Of a DNA stretch of 54,534 bases, positions 24,401 to 33,918 are shown one piece after another; within the stretch, counting starts at the first letter, position 1; every line of letters starts with the position of its first letter. The DNA comes from Thermoplasmatota archaeon. Its GTDB lineage: Archaea; Thermoplasmatota; E2; DHVEG-1. Where the stretch lies: NCBI GenBank assembly GCA_016930995.1, contig JAFGFQ010000084.1, forward strand, positions 1-54,534, in the 5' to 3' direction. The notes under the pieces are model-generated. The model was not told the DNA's origin, ran no database searches, and worked only from the letters and a program-made list of their open reading frames with translations. The translations under genes were made by a program, and so were the position numbers.

Positions 24401-26053
24401 ATGAACACGAAGGAGACGAAATGTGAGACGGTCTTTAAAAAAGACAGATATGAAGAGCTGTATAAGACATTCACCTGGAAGATACCGAACTATTATAATT
24501 TCGGCTTTGATGTAGTCGACCAGTGGGCAGAGGACCGCACGAAACTGGCGCTGATCTCGATTGATCGAACAGGGGAGAAACCACGCTACCACACGTTTTA
24601 TGACCTGAAAGTTCAATCGAACCAGTTTGCGAACGTGTTGCGCAAGCTTGGAGTCAAGAAAGGCGATCGTGTCTTGGTGATTCTTCAGAGTATCCCTGAG
24701 TGGTATATCGCATTAATCGGGATGTTTAAGCTTGGTGTGGTACCCATGCCAGGGACTGTTTTGTTGACGTCCAAAGATATTGAGTATCGTGTGAACCGCT
24801 CGGAGGCATCCATGATTCTTACTGATCTTGATCATGCGGATCGTGTTGAGGCTGTGAAGAAGAATTGTAAGACCTTGAATCATATCATGCTTGTGGATGG
24901 GAAACGTAACGGATGGCTGAATTTCACCGAGGAAATGAAGGATGCGTCTCGCGAGCTTTCTCAGAAGGAGATTGGCAAGACTCGCGCGGATGACCCCCTG
25001 CTTATCTATTTTACTTCTGGAACGACCGGTCATCCAAAGATGGTGCTTCATACTCATAGTTATGCGCTTGGTCATGAGGTCACAGCGCGTTTTGCTCAAG
25101 CTCTCACAAAATGCGACCTGCATTGGACTGTCTCTGAGACAGGCTGGGCGAAAGCCGCCTGGGGGAAGCTCTTTGGCCAGATGATTGTGGGAGCGGCTAT
25201 TATCCAATGGGAAACACCTGGTCGTTTCGATGCGGATGGGTTGCTTCGTGCAATGGAGAAATTTGGTGTCACGACGTTCTGTGCGCCGCCAACCGTGTAC
25301 CGCATGCTTATCCAGATGGATCTTTCACAGTATAAATTGAAACTACGGCATTGCATGAGCGCAGGCGAACCACTCAATCCAGAGGTTATCAGGGTCTGGA
25401 AGGATGCGTACGGCCTTGAGATCTACGATTTCTTTGGGCAGACTGAGACGGTGTGTGTGCTGTCCAACTTCCCGTTCATGCCGATCAAGTATGGGTCGGT
25501 TGGGAAACCCACACCAGGTCATGATGTCCGAATCGTTGACGATGATGGGAAAGAATTAAAAGCAAACGAAGTCGGGAACATCGCATTGTATATCGGCGAT
25601 GTGCGACCACCAGGGCTTTTCAAAGAATATTGGAAAGACCCAGAGATTATGAAAAAATCGTTTAAAGGGAAGTATTATTACACCGGTGATCAAGGGTATA
25701 AAGACCAGGATGGTTATTTCTGGTTTGTTGGTCGTGATGATGATATTATCAAATCATCAGGCTACAGAATCGGACCTTTTGAGGTGGAATCTGCACTCAT
25801 CGAGCATGATGCGGTCGCGGAATGTGCAGTCGTCGGCGCTCCTGACCCTGAGGGGATTCGTGGGATCGTCGTCAAAGCCTATGTTGTTCTTGCGAAGGGG
25901 TATAAACCATCAGAGACGCTGACAAAGGAGCTGCAGGAGTATGTAAAGAAAGTCACCGCCCCCTACAAGTACCCGCGTATCATCGAGTATATGGATGAGT
26001 TACCAAAAACCATCTCCGGGAAGATACTGAGAAGAGAGCTCCGTTCAAAATAA
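24401..26053 (+). CDS. Medium/branched-chain acyl-CoA synthetase (AMP-forming)
   Basis: A 550-residue ANL-superfamily ligase that activates carboxylic acids as CoA thioesters. The P-loop is YFTSGTTGHPKMV (about 202-214), followed by the FFGQTE motif and the hinge GYRIGPFEVE with YTGDQG. The catalytic Lys is in KTISGKILRREL at the C terminus. It is closest in pattern to the MACS group, which includes the methanogen enzyme active on 2-methylbutyrate. Activation of isovalerate, isobutyrate or 2-methylbutyrate would feed the dehydrogenase encoded upstream. It overlaps the convergent flavoprotein gene by nine bases. Confidence 0.92.
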   Translation: MNTKETKCETVFKKDRYEELYKTFTWKIPNYYNFGFDVVDQWAEDRTKLALISIDRTGEKPRYHTFYDLKVQSNQFANVLRKLGVKKGDRVLVILQSIPEWYIALIGMFKLGVVPMPGTVLLTSKDIEYRVNRSEASMILTDLDHADRVEAVKKNCKTLNHIMLVDGKRNGWLNFTEEMKDASRELSQKEIGKTRADDPLLIYFTSGTTGHPKMVLHTHSYALGHEVTARFAQALTKCDLHWTVSETGWAKAAWGKLFGQMIVGAAIIQWETPGRFDADGLLRAMEKFGVTTFCAPPTVYRMLIQMDLSQYKLKLRHCMSAGEPLNPEVIRVWKDAYGLEIYDFFGQTETVCVLSNFPFMPIKYGSVGKPTPGHDVRIVDDDGKELKANEVGNIALYIGDVRPPGLFKEYWKDPEIMKKSFKGKYYYTGDQGYKDQDGYFWFVGRDDDIIKSSGYRIGPFEVESALIEHDAVAECAVVGAPDPEGIRGIVVKAYVVLAKGYKPSETLTKELQEYVKKVTAPYKYPRIIEYMDELPKTISGKILRRELRSK

Positions 26054-27280
26054 TGAGGATTTTCTCCATTTTTTTTCTTTTTTTCTGAAAATGTTTTTTA
26101 GGAAAATATAGATGTATCGGATAATCAGTGCTTTTTTGTATTTCGTAAAACTGATCTGCCCCCCGGTTACCCCAATGATGAGTTTGGCGAATTTCTTATC
26201 ATAGGTCATCATCCGTATAATCTTCTCAGAGTCCATCCCCCATTGGTTGTTAAACCTCCCAAGTGCTTTCAGATCCTTTCCAAAATCAGTAATCCATAGG
26301 TTCTGATAACGGCAGAGAGAACGACGGCTGAGATCCTTTTTCTGTAAGGAGTCAGCAACCACCTGTGCAGCAATCTGCCCTGAGGCCATCGCATAGTAGA
26401 TGCCCTCACCGGTGATGGGGTTAATGAAGCCTGCAGCGTCACCGCAAAGAAGGACGCGGTCCCCATACGTATTATCCAAGGGAAAGATAGGAAGGGTTGC
26501 CCCTCTTAGGTTTTCGATAGGGAAGTCGGCAGGGAGTAGTTTTTTTTCTTTCAGAAGAGAGATAAAGTGTTCATAGGTTTCCTTCAGCGGTATTTTCGGT
26601 CTGGCTTTGGAGATTGCTGATTGGAACTCACCGATTCCTATGTTCACACAGTTCTTCTTTGGAAACACCCAGCCGTATCCAGCGACACCCTGCGCTTTAA
26701 TAAACAGGTAGGCAAGACGTTTCTTTGTAAAAAACGTTGAAAGCTCTTTTGCGGTCATTGGTTGCTCTTGCATGAGGGAGATGCAGAGGACCTCAAGTTT
26801 TTTTGCCAATTTCGTTTTTTCTGCAACAATGCTATGCATGCCATCGCAGCCGATGACCACTTGTGTCTCGATGGTTTCCCCATCCTCAAGCATCACGATT
26901 GCTTTTTCTTTCTGAATAAGCACATCGACGACGGACTTCCCTGCCTGAAATATCACTCCAGCTTTTTGTGCAAGAGACAGTAAGCCATTATCAAATTCTT
27001 TACGAAGCGTCATCAGGAGGAATGGTTTTTCTCGTATGAAATCAAACTTGTAGCGAAGGGACGAAGAATACATGGTGGTGCCATAGGAGATGGAATCAAT
27101 AAACGGTTCGATATAAGCGAATCGTTTCATCACACGAGTCGGAAGACCCCCACCACAGGGTTTATCACGAGGGAACATTGCTTTGTCAAGAAGAAGGACT
27201 GTGATGTTCTTTTCTGCAAGGTTTTTTGCCGCTGTCGAACCTGCGGGTCCCGCACCGATAACAACTACATCATACTGCAT
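26045..27280 (-). CDS. Geranylgeranyl reductase-family flavoprotein
   Basis: A 411-residue FAD enzyme. It has GAGPAGSTAAKNL (about 9-21), the PCGGGLP loop, GYGWVFPKK (P-x-x-Y-x-W-x-F-P type) and the GDAAGFINPITGEGI FAD site. Family members saturate the isoprenoid chains of archaeal lipids, although many homologues have other oxidative or reductive roles. The start is the ATG at 27280 (QYDVVVIGAGPAG follows), 19 bases after the carboxylase beta gene; a longer frame to 27364 overlaps that gene and is rejected. The carboxyl terminus is a basic tail. Its place at the end of a leucine-type operon may link leucine carbon to lipids. Confidence 0.85.
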   Translation of the reverse strand: MQYDVVVIGAGPAGSTAAKNLAEKNITVLLLDKAMFPRDKPCGGGLPTRVMKRFAYIEPFIDSISYGTTMYSSSLRYKFDFIREKPFLLMTLRKEFDNGLLSLAQKAGVIFQAGKSVVDVLIQKEKAIVMLEDGETIETQVVIGCDGMHSIVAEKTKLAKKLEVLCISLMQEQPMTAKELSTFFTKKRLAYLFIKAQGVAGYGWVFPKKNCVNIGIGEFQSAISKARPKIPLKETYEHFISLLKEKKLLPADFPIENLRGATLPIFPLDNTYGDRVLLCGDAAGFINPITGEGIYYAMASGQIAAQVVADSLQKKDLSRRSLCRYQNLWITDFGKDLKALGRFNNQWGMDSEKIIRMMTYDKKFAKLIIGVTGGQISFTKYKKALIIRYIYIFLKNIFRKKEKKWRKSSLF

Positions 27281-27299
27281 GGTAAAACCAACATTGTTG

Positions 27300-28907
27300 T
27301 TACATCCGGAAGACACCAGGTTTCCAGTCGGAGATCGGAGCGTTAATGGATGCGGAAATCCCAAGACCCAGGACCAAGCGAGTATCTACTGGATCAATAA
27401 TCCCATCATCCCAGATACGGGCTGTGCTGTAATACGGGTTGCCCTCTGCTTCATATTTTTTCATAATCGGGTCGGTTAGGTCCTTTTCCTCTTTCTTTGT
27501 CATCTCGATGCCTTTCCTCCAGAGTTGATCACGTTTCACGGTGAGAAGTACGGTTGCTGCCTGCTGGCCACCCATCACGGAGATGCGAGCGTTCGGCCAC
27601 ATCCAGAGCTGTCGCGGACTGTAGGCCCTCCCGCACATCCCATAGTTCCCGGCTCCAAAGGATCCTCCGATGATGACCGTAAACTTCGGTACTTGTGCAC
27701 AGGTGACCGCAGTCACCATTTTTGCTCCATCCTTTGCAATCCCACCGGCCTCGTATTTCTGCCCGACCATAAACCCAGTGATGTTTTGGAGGAAGACAAG
27801 AGGGGTTTTCCGCTGGCAGCAGAGTTCGATGAAATGAGTCCCTTTCAACGCGGACTCGGAAAACAGTACACCATTATTGGCAAGAATCCCTACCGGATAG
27901 CCCATGATCCGGGCAAAACCACAGACAAGAGTCGTGCCATATAAGGCTTTGAACTCATGGAACCGTGATCCATCGACGATGCGAGCGATGATCTCCCGGA
28001 CCTCGAAAGGCTTCCGAGGGTCTTTTGAGAGGATTCCATAGATCTCCTTAATGTCATAGGAAGGTTCCTCAGGTTTTTTAATATCTAAGTAAGTTTTCTC
28101 TGGTCGGTTGAGATTTTCAATGATATTTCGACAAATCCGGATGGCATCAGGATCGTCGAGCGCATAGTGATCTGATACTCCACTTTCGCGGCAATGCACA
28201 TCAGCACCGCCAAGCTCCTCAGCGGTGACCTCCTCACCGGTCGCGGCTTTCACTAACGGAGGTCCTCCAAGAAAAATCGTCCCAGTTCCTTTCACGATGA
28301 TGGTTTCATCAGACATCGCAGGGACATAGGCGCCCCCGGCGGTACAGGATCCCATGACTGCTGCGATCTGCGGGATCTGAAGTGATGACATCTTCGCTTG
28401 ATTATAGAAGATACGTCCGAAATGCTCACGGTCGGGGAACACCTCATCCTGCATGGGGAGGAACGCACCACCAGAGTCAACTAGGTAGATGCAGGGGAGG
28501 TTATTTTCCATGGCGATTTCCTGTGCACGAAGATGTTTTTTCACAGTGATAGGATAATATGTTCCACCAGTAACGGTTGCATCGTTAGCAACGATGACAA
28601 CTTCCCTGCCGTGGATAATCCCAATACCGGTGACGATCCCAGCAGCGGGTGCTTTGTTGTCATACATATCAAAGGCAGCAAGCGTGTTAAACTCCATAAA
28701 GGGAGTGTCAGGGTCGAGTAATGCATCGATACGTTCTCTTGCAAGCATCTTCTTCCGGGATTTATGAAGCTTGACTGCTTCTTCACCACCACCTTTCATA
28801 GTAGCGGTGATCTTTTCTTTCATATCCTTCGCAAGTTGCTCATAATGGGCAAAGTTTTCCTTATACTCTTTACTTGAGGTGTTAATCGTACTTTCAATGA
28901 CTTCCAT
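27300..28907 (-). CDS. mccB: Methylcrotonyl-CoA carboxylase-type carboxyltransferase (beta) subunit
   Basis: A 535-residue carboxyltransferase that moves CO2 from carboxybiotin to an acyl-CoA. It has the crotonase-like halves: [21 protein letters not shown] and [15 protein letters not shown] in the first, and [21 protein letters not shown] and GGQQAA in the second. The C-terminal [19 protein letters not shown] is typical of methylcrotonyl- or geranyl-CoA carboxylases, not propionyl-CoA carboxylases. The start is the ATG at 28907 with ribosome site gaggagaaag; the carrier gene ends 14 bases inside. The substrate is probably 3-methylcrotonyl-CoA. Confidence 0.93.
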   Translation of the reverse strand: MEVIESTINTSSKEYKENFAHYEQLAKDMKEKITATMKGGGEEAVKLHKSRKKMLARERIDALLDPDTPFMEFNTLAAFDMYDNKAPAAGIVTGIGIIHGREVVIVANDATVTGGTYYPITVKKHLRAQEIAMENNLPCIYLVDSGGAFLPMQDEVFPDREHFGRIFYNQAKMSSLQIPQIAAVMGSCTAGGAYVPAMSDETIIVKGTGTIFLGGPPLVKAATGEEVTAEELGGADVHCRESGVSDHYALDDPDAIRICRNIIENLNRPEKTYLDIKKPEEPSYDIKEIYGILSKDPRKPFEVREIIARIVDGSRFHEFKALYGTTLVCGFARIMGYPVGILANNGVLFSESALKGTHFIELCCQRKTPLVFLQNITGFMVGQKYEAGGIAKDGAKMVTAVTCAQVPKFTVIIGGSFGAGNYGMCGRAYSPRQLWMWPNARISVMGGQQAATVLLTVKRDQLWRKGIEMTKKEEKDLTDPIMKKYEAEGNPYYSTARIWDDGIIDPVDTRLVLGLGISASINAPISDWKPGVFRM

Positions 28908-29421
28908 GGTCTTTCTCCTCTCTTTTTATTTCAGCAGTGAGCTGCCCAATTTCAATTTGATCCTTCTCCTTAAAATGTATCTTTACCACCACCCCATCGT
29001 ATGGTGCTCGTATCAGATATTCCATTTTCATAGCTTCAATAACAAGCAGCACATCATCTTTCTTTACGAATGCTCCTTCCTTAGCTTTCCTGCTCACAAC
29101 CGTCCCGGAGATGGGTGAATGCAGGTCCCCTTCTTTTTTCTCTGTAGCCTTCCGTCCAGTCAGTTCTATACGTTTCACCTTGAAGATGCTCCCATCGATG
29201 AAGACAAACTTGTTATCATCCCCTTCGGAGATTGTGCTTTTAATGACCCGGTTCCCAAGCTGAATGGACAACTGCCCTGGCTTTAACTCCGTTGCTGTTA
29301 CCGTATATTCATTGTTATCGTAGGTGATGAAGAACCGGTCTTCCCGTCGTTCCACAGTGACGTTATACACATGATTATCATGCTCGTAGTTGATGAACAA
29401 TGTTACACCCCCATCCTCCAT
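28894..29421 (-). CDS. Biotin carboxyl carrier protein (split from the alpha subunit)
   Basis: A 175-residue biotin carrier. The biotinylated Lys lies in EAMKMEY, inside a typical lipoyl/biotinyl domain (about the last 80 residues, from [18 protein letters not shown]). The N-terminal 90 residues are beta-rich and resemble the BT domain that joins biotin carboxylase to the carrier in propionyl- and methylcrotonyl-CoA carboxylases. The start is uncertain: ATG 29421 overlaps the carboxylase gene by 19 bases, while an in-frame TTG at 29400 has a strong GGGGGTG five bases upstream. It overlaps the beta gene by 14 bases. Confidence 0.88.
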   Translation of the reverse strand: MEDGGVTLFINYEHDNHVYNVTVERREDRFFITYDNNEYTVTATELKPGQLSIQLGNRVIKSTISEGDDNKFVFIDGSIFKVKRIELTGRKATEKKEGDLHSPISGTVVSRKAKEGAFVKKDDVLLVIEAMKMEYLIRAPYDGVVVKIHFKEKDQIEIGQLTAEIKREEKDHGSH

Positions 29422-30899
29422 CGTCCCACATGCTGCCATGGGGAGTGCGGGTCTGCTTCTTTATATCTGACGACCTCTTGTCGTTTTGTATGCAAAGCGT
29501 CATACACGGCCAGAGCGATGAGTGCATCAAGGGGGAGTCCTTCTTTAGTCACCATCCATTCGCTGAAATGGTCATTGATGAAATGCGTCGTGATGTTCCC
29601 TTTTTTAAATTCAGGATGCTCAAGAACTTTCTTTAAAAACGGAATATTCGTCGTGACACCAAGGACAATGTAATGAGAAAGAGCCCAGATCATCTTATTG
29701 ATGCTCTCCTCTCGGCTCTCGCTGCTGACCGTCAGTTTCGCAAGCATTGGATCATAATACGGACTGACATGCAGGTCTGTTTCAACACCGGTGTCGTTCC
29801 TGATGTTCGGTCCAATGGGGATATCGACTTTTTCAAGAGTTCCGATGCTGGGAAGGAAACCATTGGATGGGTCCTCCGCATAGATACGGCATTCTAACGC
29901 ATGACCACGCTGGATGAGGTCTTCTTGCTTTATTGAAAGCTGCATGCCACTGGCAATACGCAGTTGCCATTTGACAAGGTCGATACCGGTGGTCGCCTCG
30001 GTGATCGGATGTTCGACCTGCAATCGTGTGTTCATCTCCATGAAGTAGAAATTCTGCTTTCCGTCGACCATGAACTCGATGGTGCCCGCATTTGTATAGC
30101 CCACCGCTTTCGCTGCGGCGACCGCTGCTTTCCCCATCATCTCCCGTAGCTGTGATGTCATCACCGGAGAGGGCGTTTCCTCAATGATTTTCTGATGTCG
30201 ACGTTGAATAGAGCATTCACGTTCGAACAGGTGAATCACATGACCATGTTCATCGGCAAGAATCTGAAATTCGATATGACGAGGCTTGTCGATGTATTGC
30301 TCAAGGAAGACAGAGTCGTTTCCAAACGAAGATTTCGCCTCCCGCTTGGCACTTTCTATTGATTGCTCCAGTTCCGATTCTTCATAAACGATACGCATCC
30401 CTTTGCCCCCGCCTCCCGCAGTCGCCTTCACTAACAAAGGAAAACCGATTTTTTTCCCTTCTTTTATAAGGGTAGGAATATCCTGTTGCACTCCAGGATA
30501 GCCAGGGATCACCGGGACATGGGCTTTGGCAATTGTTTTTTTCGCTTCGATTTTATCACCCATCAGACGGATGACCTCAGGAGACGGGCCGATGAACTTA
30601 ATTCCGGTGTCTGCACAGGCTTTTGCAAAATCCGGGTTCTCCGCGAGGAATCCGTACCCGGGATGGATTGCTTCAGCATGGGTTTGCATCGCATTTTTTA
30701 TGATCTTTGCGATATTGAGGTAGCTTTCAGAAGGGGTGGGATCTCCTAGGTTAATGGATTCATCTGCGATCTGGACATGGGGTGAATTTTTATCAACCTC
30801 TGAGTACACCGCAACGGTTTTGATCCCCATTTCCTGACAGGCTTTGATGACGCGAACGGCTATCTCGCCACGATTCGCAATCAGAACCTTCGTAAACAT
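29403..30899 (-). CDS. mccA: Biotin carboxylase subunit of acyl-CoA carboxylase
   Basis: A 498-residue biotin carboxylase that makes carboxybiotin from bicarbonate and ATP. It has KVLIANRGEIAVRVI (4-18), HPGYGFLAENPDFA, the Gly-rich ATP-grasp loop ATAGGGGKGM, FLEQYIDKPRHIEFQILAD, and the MEMNTRLQVEHP active site. The last 50 residues continue past the family core and may contact the carrier. Unlike mitochondrial alpha subunits it lacks the carrier domain, which is encoded next to it. The gene begins five bases after the hydratase stop with gaggta as ribosome site. Confidence 0.93.
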   Translation of the reverse strand: MFTKVLIANRGEIAVRVIKACQEMGIKTVAVYSEVDKNSPHVQIADESINLGDPTPSESYLNIAKIIKNAMQTHAEAIHPGYGFLAENPDFAKACADTGIKFIGPSPEVIRLMGDKIEAKKTIAKAHVPVIPGYPGVQQDIPTLIKEGKKIGFPLLVKATAGGGGKGMRIVYEESELEQSIESAKREAKSSFGNDSVFLEQYIDKPRHIEFQILADEHGHVIHLFERECSIQRRHQKIIEETPSPVMTSQLREMMGKAAVAAAKAVGYTNAGTIEFMVDGKQNFYFMEMNTRLQVEHPITEATTGIDLVKWQLRIASGMQLSIKQEDLIQRGHALECRIYAEDPSNGFLPSIGTLEKVDIPIGPNIRNDTGVETDLHVSPYYDPMLAKLTVSSESREESINKMIWALSHYIVLGVTTNIPFLKKVLEHPEFKKGNITTHFINDHFSEWMVTKEGLPLDALIALAVYDALHTKRQEVVRYKEADPHSPWQHVGRWRMGV

Positions 30900-30904
30900 G
30901 GCTA

Positions 30905-31687
30905 TTACCTCTTCCAGTTCGGTTTTCGTTTCTCCAAAAACCCCTTGATTCCTTCTTGTCCTTCTTGAGAAATTCGAAGCTTTGAGATTTTTTCAACAGT
31001 GAATTCTTTATATGTTTTTGTATCCATTTTTTGGAGAGCATCTATCAAATGTTTTACCTCTTTTATAGCCTTTGGGCCAGATGAACGAATCTGCTCTATA
31101 TAGGTCTGGACCGTCTCATCGAGCTTTTCAGAAGGAACAACAAGGTCAATTAATCCTATTTCTTTCGCATGTTGTGCATCAAACCGTTCCCCGGTAATGA
31201 AGAGACGTCTCATCGATGCCGGTGTCATCCGCAGAGCGACGAATGTCGAGATCACTGCAGGGATAATTCCGAGTTTGACTTCACTGAAACCGAACCGTGT
31301 CTCAGGAACCGTAATCGTGATGTCACAGACGGCAAACAGTCCGATACCACCTCCAAACGCATGACCATTGATACGGCCGATGACTGGCTTTGAGCAGGTA
31401 TGAATCGTCTCATACATATCAAGGAGGAGGCGGCTATCCTTCTGATTTTCTTCCGGGGAGTAGTTGACCATATTTTTCATCCAGGTGAGATCTGCCCCGG
31501 CACAGAAGGATTTCCCATTCCCGGTGAGGACTACGACGGACACTGAAGTATCATCCGTGAGCTGGCGAAAACAATCGGTAAGCTCTCTCATGAGCTTCTC
31601 ATTCATCGCATTATGGACATCTGGCCGATTTAAAATCACGGTCGCAATATCGTCTTTTTTCGTAAAGACCAGGGTTTCATAGTTCAT
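30905..31687 (-). CDS. liuC: Methylglutaconyl-CoA hydratase (LiuC-like)
   Basis: A 260-residue crotonase-fold protein. FCAGADLTWMKNM, YSPEEN, GHAFGGGIGL, FGFSEVKLGIIPAVIS and GERFDAQHAKEIGL match the bacterial LiuC/AUH group, which hydrates 3-methylglutaconyl-CoA to HMG-CoA in leucine breakdown. The Glu in FSEVKLGI aligns with crotonase Glu164; the other catalytic Glu is Gly, as in bacterial LiuC. Ribosome site gggaggtagc precedes the ATG at 31687, and a TATA-like CCTTTATGTA lies about 45 bases upstream. It leads the operon LiuC, BC, carrier, beta, flavoprotein, which supports the leucine role. Confidence 0.88.
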   Translation of the reverse strand: MNYETLVFTKKDDIATVILNRPDVHNAMNEKLMRELTDCFRQLTDDTSVSVVVLTGNGKSFCAGADLTWMKNMVNYSPEENQKDSRLLLDMYETIHTCSKPVIGRINGHAFGGGIGLFAVCDITITVPETRFGFSEVKLGIIPAVISTFVALRMTPASMRRLFITGERFDAQHAKEIGLIDLVVPSEKLDETVQTYIEQIRSSGPKAIKEVKHLIDALQKMDTKTYKEFTVEKISKLRISQEGQEGIKGFLEKRKPNWKR

Positions 31688-31778
31688 TCTGCTACCTCCC
31701 CTTGGAATTGTATCGCACTCATAGGAAATTGATACATAAAGGTTTCCATCTGTTTATCGACAATTGCCGATTTCTCCT

Positions 31779-32561
31779 CTATTTTCCTTGAAAGAGTGGT
31801 TTGCGTTTTTCTACAAAAGCAGTGACACCTTCTGAAAAATCCTTTGTTCCTGCGGACCATGCCGCCGTCCTGCTTTCGAGTTCCAGATGAGATATCATAT
31901 CAGTATCAAGGCTTTTATTGATAAGCATCTTTGCTTTCCCAACCGCGATAGGTGGCAGAGTCCGAAACACGGAAACAATTTCTTCGATTGTAGCATCTAG
32001 GGTTTCTTCCTCGACGACTTTATTCACCAAGCCAAGCTGGTATCCTTCTTCTGCAGAGAACGTCTTGGAAGTTAAGATATACTCACAGGCGCGCTGGTAT
32101 CCGATAAGTTTTGTCACGAACTGCGTTCCACATCCGGGTGCAAGACCAATGCCGATGAACGCGGTGCACATCTTAGCATCTTTAACTGCAATAATCATAT
32201 CACATGCGAGAGCAAGGGAGAGACCTGCTCCAAACGCAGCACCATTCACGGCAGCGATAACCGGTTTCTCCATGGTTCGTATCTCGATGACACAGCGATG
32301 GATCGCTCGTGTTAAATCACGTAAAAACCTCGATTTATTGGTCGCGGCATGCATTTCTTTAACATCACCACCACCGCAGAATCCTCTACCGGTTCCTTTG
32401 ATGACGACGGCTCGTATTCCCTGGTTAATGGCAATTTCCTGAAGTACATCATAGAGTTCATGACCAAGTTTCATATCAAACGAGTTTAACCGGTCAGGAC
32501 GGTTTAAGGTGATATATGCAATCATATCTTTATCAGTACGTTGAAGGGTTTCATAGTTCAT
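31779..32561 (-). CDS. Crotonase-fold enoyl-CoA hydratase/isomerase-like protein
   Basis: A 260-residue crotonase-family protein. The CoA-binding pattern (RAVVIKGTGRGFCGGGD) and AAFGAGLSLALACD are present. The two catalytic glutamates of enoyl-CoA hydratase are replaced: Ser (GAGLSL) and a Gly-rich GIGLAPGCGTQF. Loss of both favours an isomerase, a lyase or other reaction, for example PaaG- or DCI-like, over hydration. A TATA-like ATTTAAAT (32587-32594) lies about 29 bases before the ATG, so the transcript is probably leaderless. A 91-base gap with its own promoter separates it from liuC downstream. Confidence 0.87.
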   Translation of the reverse strand: MNYETLQRTDKDMIAYITLNRPDRLNSFDMKLGHELYDVLQEIAINQGIRAVVIKGTGRGFCGGGDVKEMHAATNKSRFLRDLTRAIHRCVIEIRTMEKPVIAAVNGAAFGAGLSLALACDMIIAVKDAKMCTAFIGIGLAPGCGTQFVTKLIGYQRACEYILTSKTFSAEEGYQLGLVNKVVEEETLDATIEEIVSVFRTLPPIAVGKAKMLINKSLDTDMISHLELESRTAAWSAGTKDFSEGVTAFVEKRKPLFQGK

Positions 32562-32630
32562 GATTCATTAGGAAACAGGCTAAAGGATTTAAATGTTAAG
32601 AACGGATGCTAAAAAAAAATATTTACTATT

Positions 32631-33851
32631 TCATGATCCTTTCTTCTCTGTACATGGTGCATTACAGCTAGCACAATCCGTCTGCTGACACGGCTCAAGA
32701 TGAATATGCAGGTCACAGGAACCATACATCCTTTGCATGACCCTTTCAATCCGATGGCAGAGGTCATGGGAATCCTGGATGTTCATCTCCTTGTTCACCA
32801 CAAGATGCATGGAGATGTCATCTTTCCCAGACCCCTTTATGATAGATATTTTATGAAAAGATATGACCCAATCTTGTTTTCGTAAGATGCTTTCGATGAT
32901 TTTCTTTTTTAAAAATGTGTCTCGGTGAAAATCCGTTGGTTCTACATGAATGATGGTGGAGCAGTGTATTTTTTCTCTGATTTTTTCTTCGAGTTTATCT
33001 GCTAGATCATGAGCAGCCTCTAGGCGTAGCTCTTTATCCACTTCTGCATGTAATGTGATGATTTTATTTGTTCCATAGTCATGCAGGGAGATATCATGGA
33101 TGTTTTTTACTCCTGGAATGTCGTGACCAATTTGTTGTATGGTTTCAATTGTCTCTTTTTCAGGAGATTTACCTATGAGAAAGTTTGCCGAGGTTTTCCC
33201 AAGTTGTATTCCCACATAAAGAATAATTAGGGACACAATAATCCCAAAAAGGGAATCAAGCAAGGGAAATCCATAGGAAGAACCGATTACGGATACCCCC
33301 ACACCAACAGAAGTAAGGGCATCACTGCGATGATGCCATGCATCAGCGGCAAGAGCATCACTGTTAATTTTTTTACCAAGCGCCAAGGAGAATCGTGCCA
33401 TCCATTCTTTCACACCTGCTGTAAGAAGGACAGCAATTCCGATAATCACAGCATACTCTTGATGGGTGATGTTGATGGTGTTAAAAATTCTCTCAAGGGA
33501 TTGTTGAATGAACCCAAAAGCTGTCACGACAAGCAGAACCGCGATGATCACTGTTGCTATGTATTCAACTCTTCCGTAGCCATAGGGATGCTGGTGATCA
33601 GATGGTTTTGCTGCTACCTTAAATCCAATAATGACAATAAGAGAAGTTCCAACATCAGAGAGCGTATGAACCGAATCTGCGATTAACGCGATGCTGTTGA
33701 TGAGTAAACCCATTGCCAATTTTACGATAAAAAGACTGATATTTCCAAGGATACTGACAAGACCCTCGAGATACCCATATTTAGCGCGTACTGCGGGATC
33801 ATGAACATCTCCGTAATCTGGAATCAGATGGAACCTTTTTTTTGTTCCCAT
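32631..33851 (-). CDS. Cation diffusion facilitator (metal efflux)
   Basis: A 406-residue CDF transporter that exports divalent metals (Zn, Mn or Fe type) in exchange for protons. The membrane part (about 40-230) has six helices with ADSVHTLSDVG in helix 2 and DAWHHRSDALTSVGV in helix 5, the metal-site D-H and H-D patterns. The cytoplasmic part has two CDF-type ferredoxin-like folds, one more than usual (about 235-310 and 320-390). The end is Cys-rich (CQQTDCASCNAPC), which may bind metal. TATA-like CCTATATCT lies about 32 bases upstream. Confidence 0.92.
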   Translation of the reverse strand: MGTKKRFHLIPDYGDVHDPAVRAKYGYLEGLVSILGNISLFIVKLAMGLLINSIALIADSVHTLSDVGTSLIVIIGFKVAAKPSDHQHPYGYGRVEYIATVIIAVLLVVTAFGFIQQSLERIFNTINITHQEYAVIIGIAVLLTAGVKEWMARFSLALGKKINSDALAADAWHHRSDALTSVGVGVSVIGSSYGFPLLDSLFGIIVSLIILYVGIQLGKTSANFLIGKSPEKETIETIQQIGHDIPGVKNIHDISLHDYGTNKIITLHAEVDKELRLEAAHDLADKLEEKIREKIHCSTIIHVEPTDFHRDTFLKKKIIESILRKQDWVISFHKISIIKGSGKDDISMHLVVNKEMNIQDSHDLCHRIERVMQRMYGSCDLHIHLEPCQQTDCASCNAPCTEKKGS

Positions 33852-33918
33852 GGATACATCAGCAGTACATCATTCTCAGATATAGGTTTTTTGATAAAAA
33901 AAAAAAAGGTAGTTTGTT

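Noticed and set aside
31918..32442. 174-residue frame opposite the second crotonase-fold gene
   Set aside because: No motif, no ribosome site; it mirrors the conserved crotonase frame.
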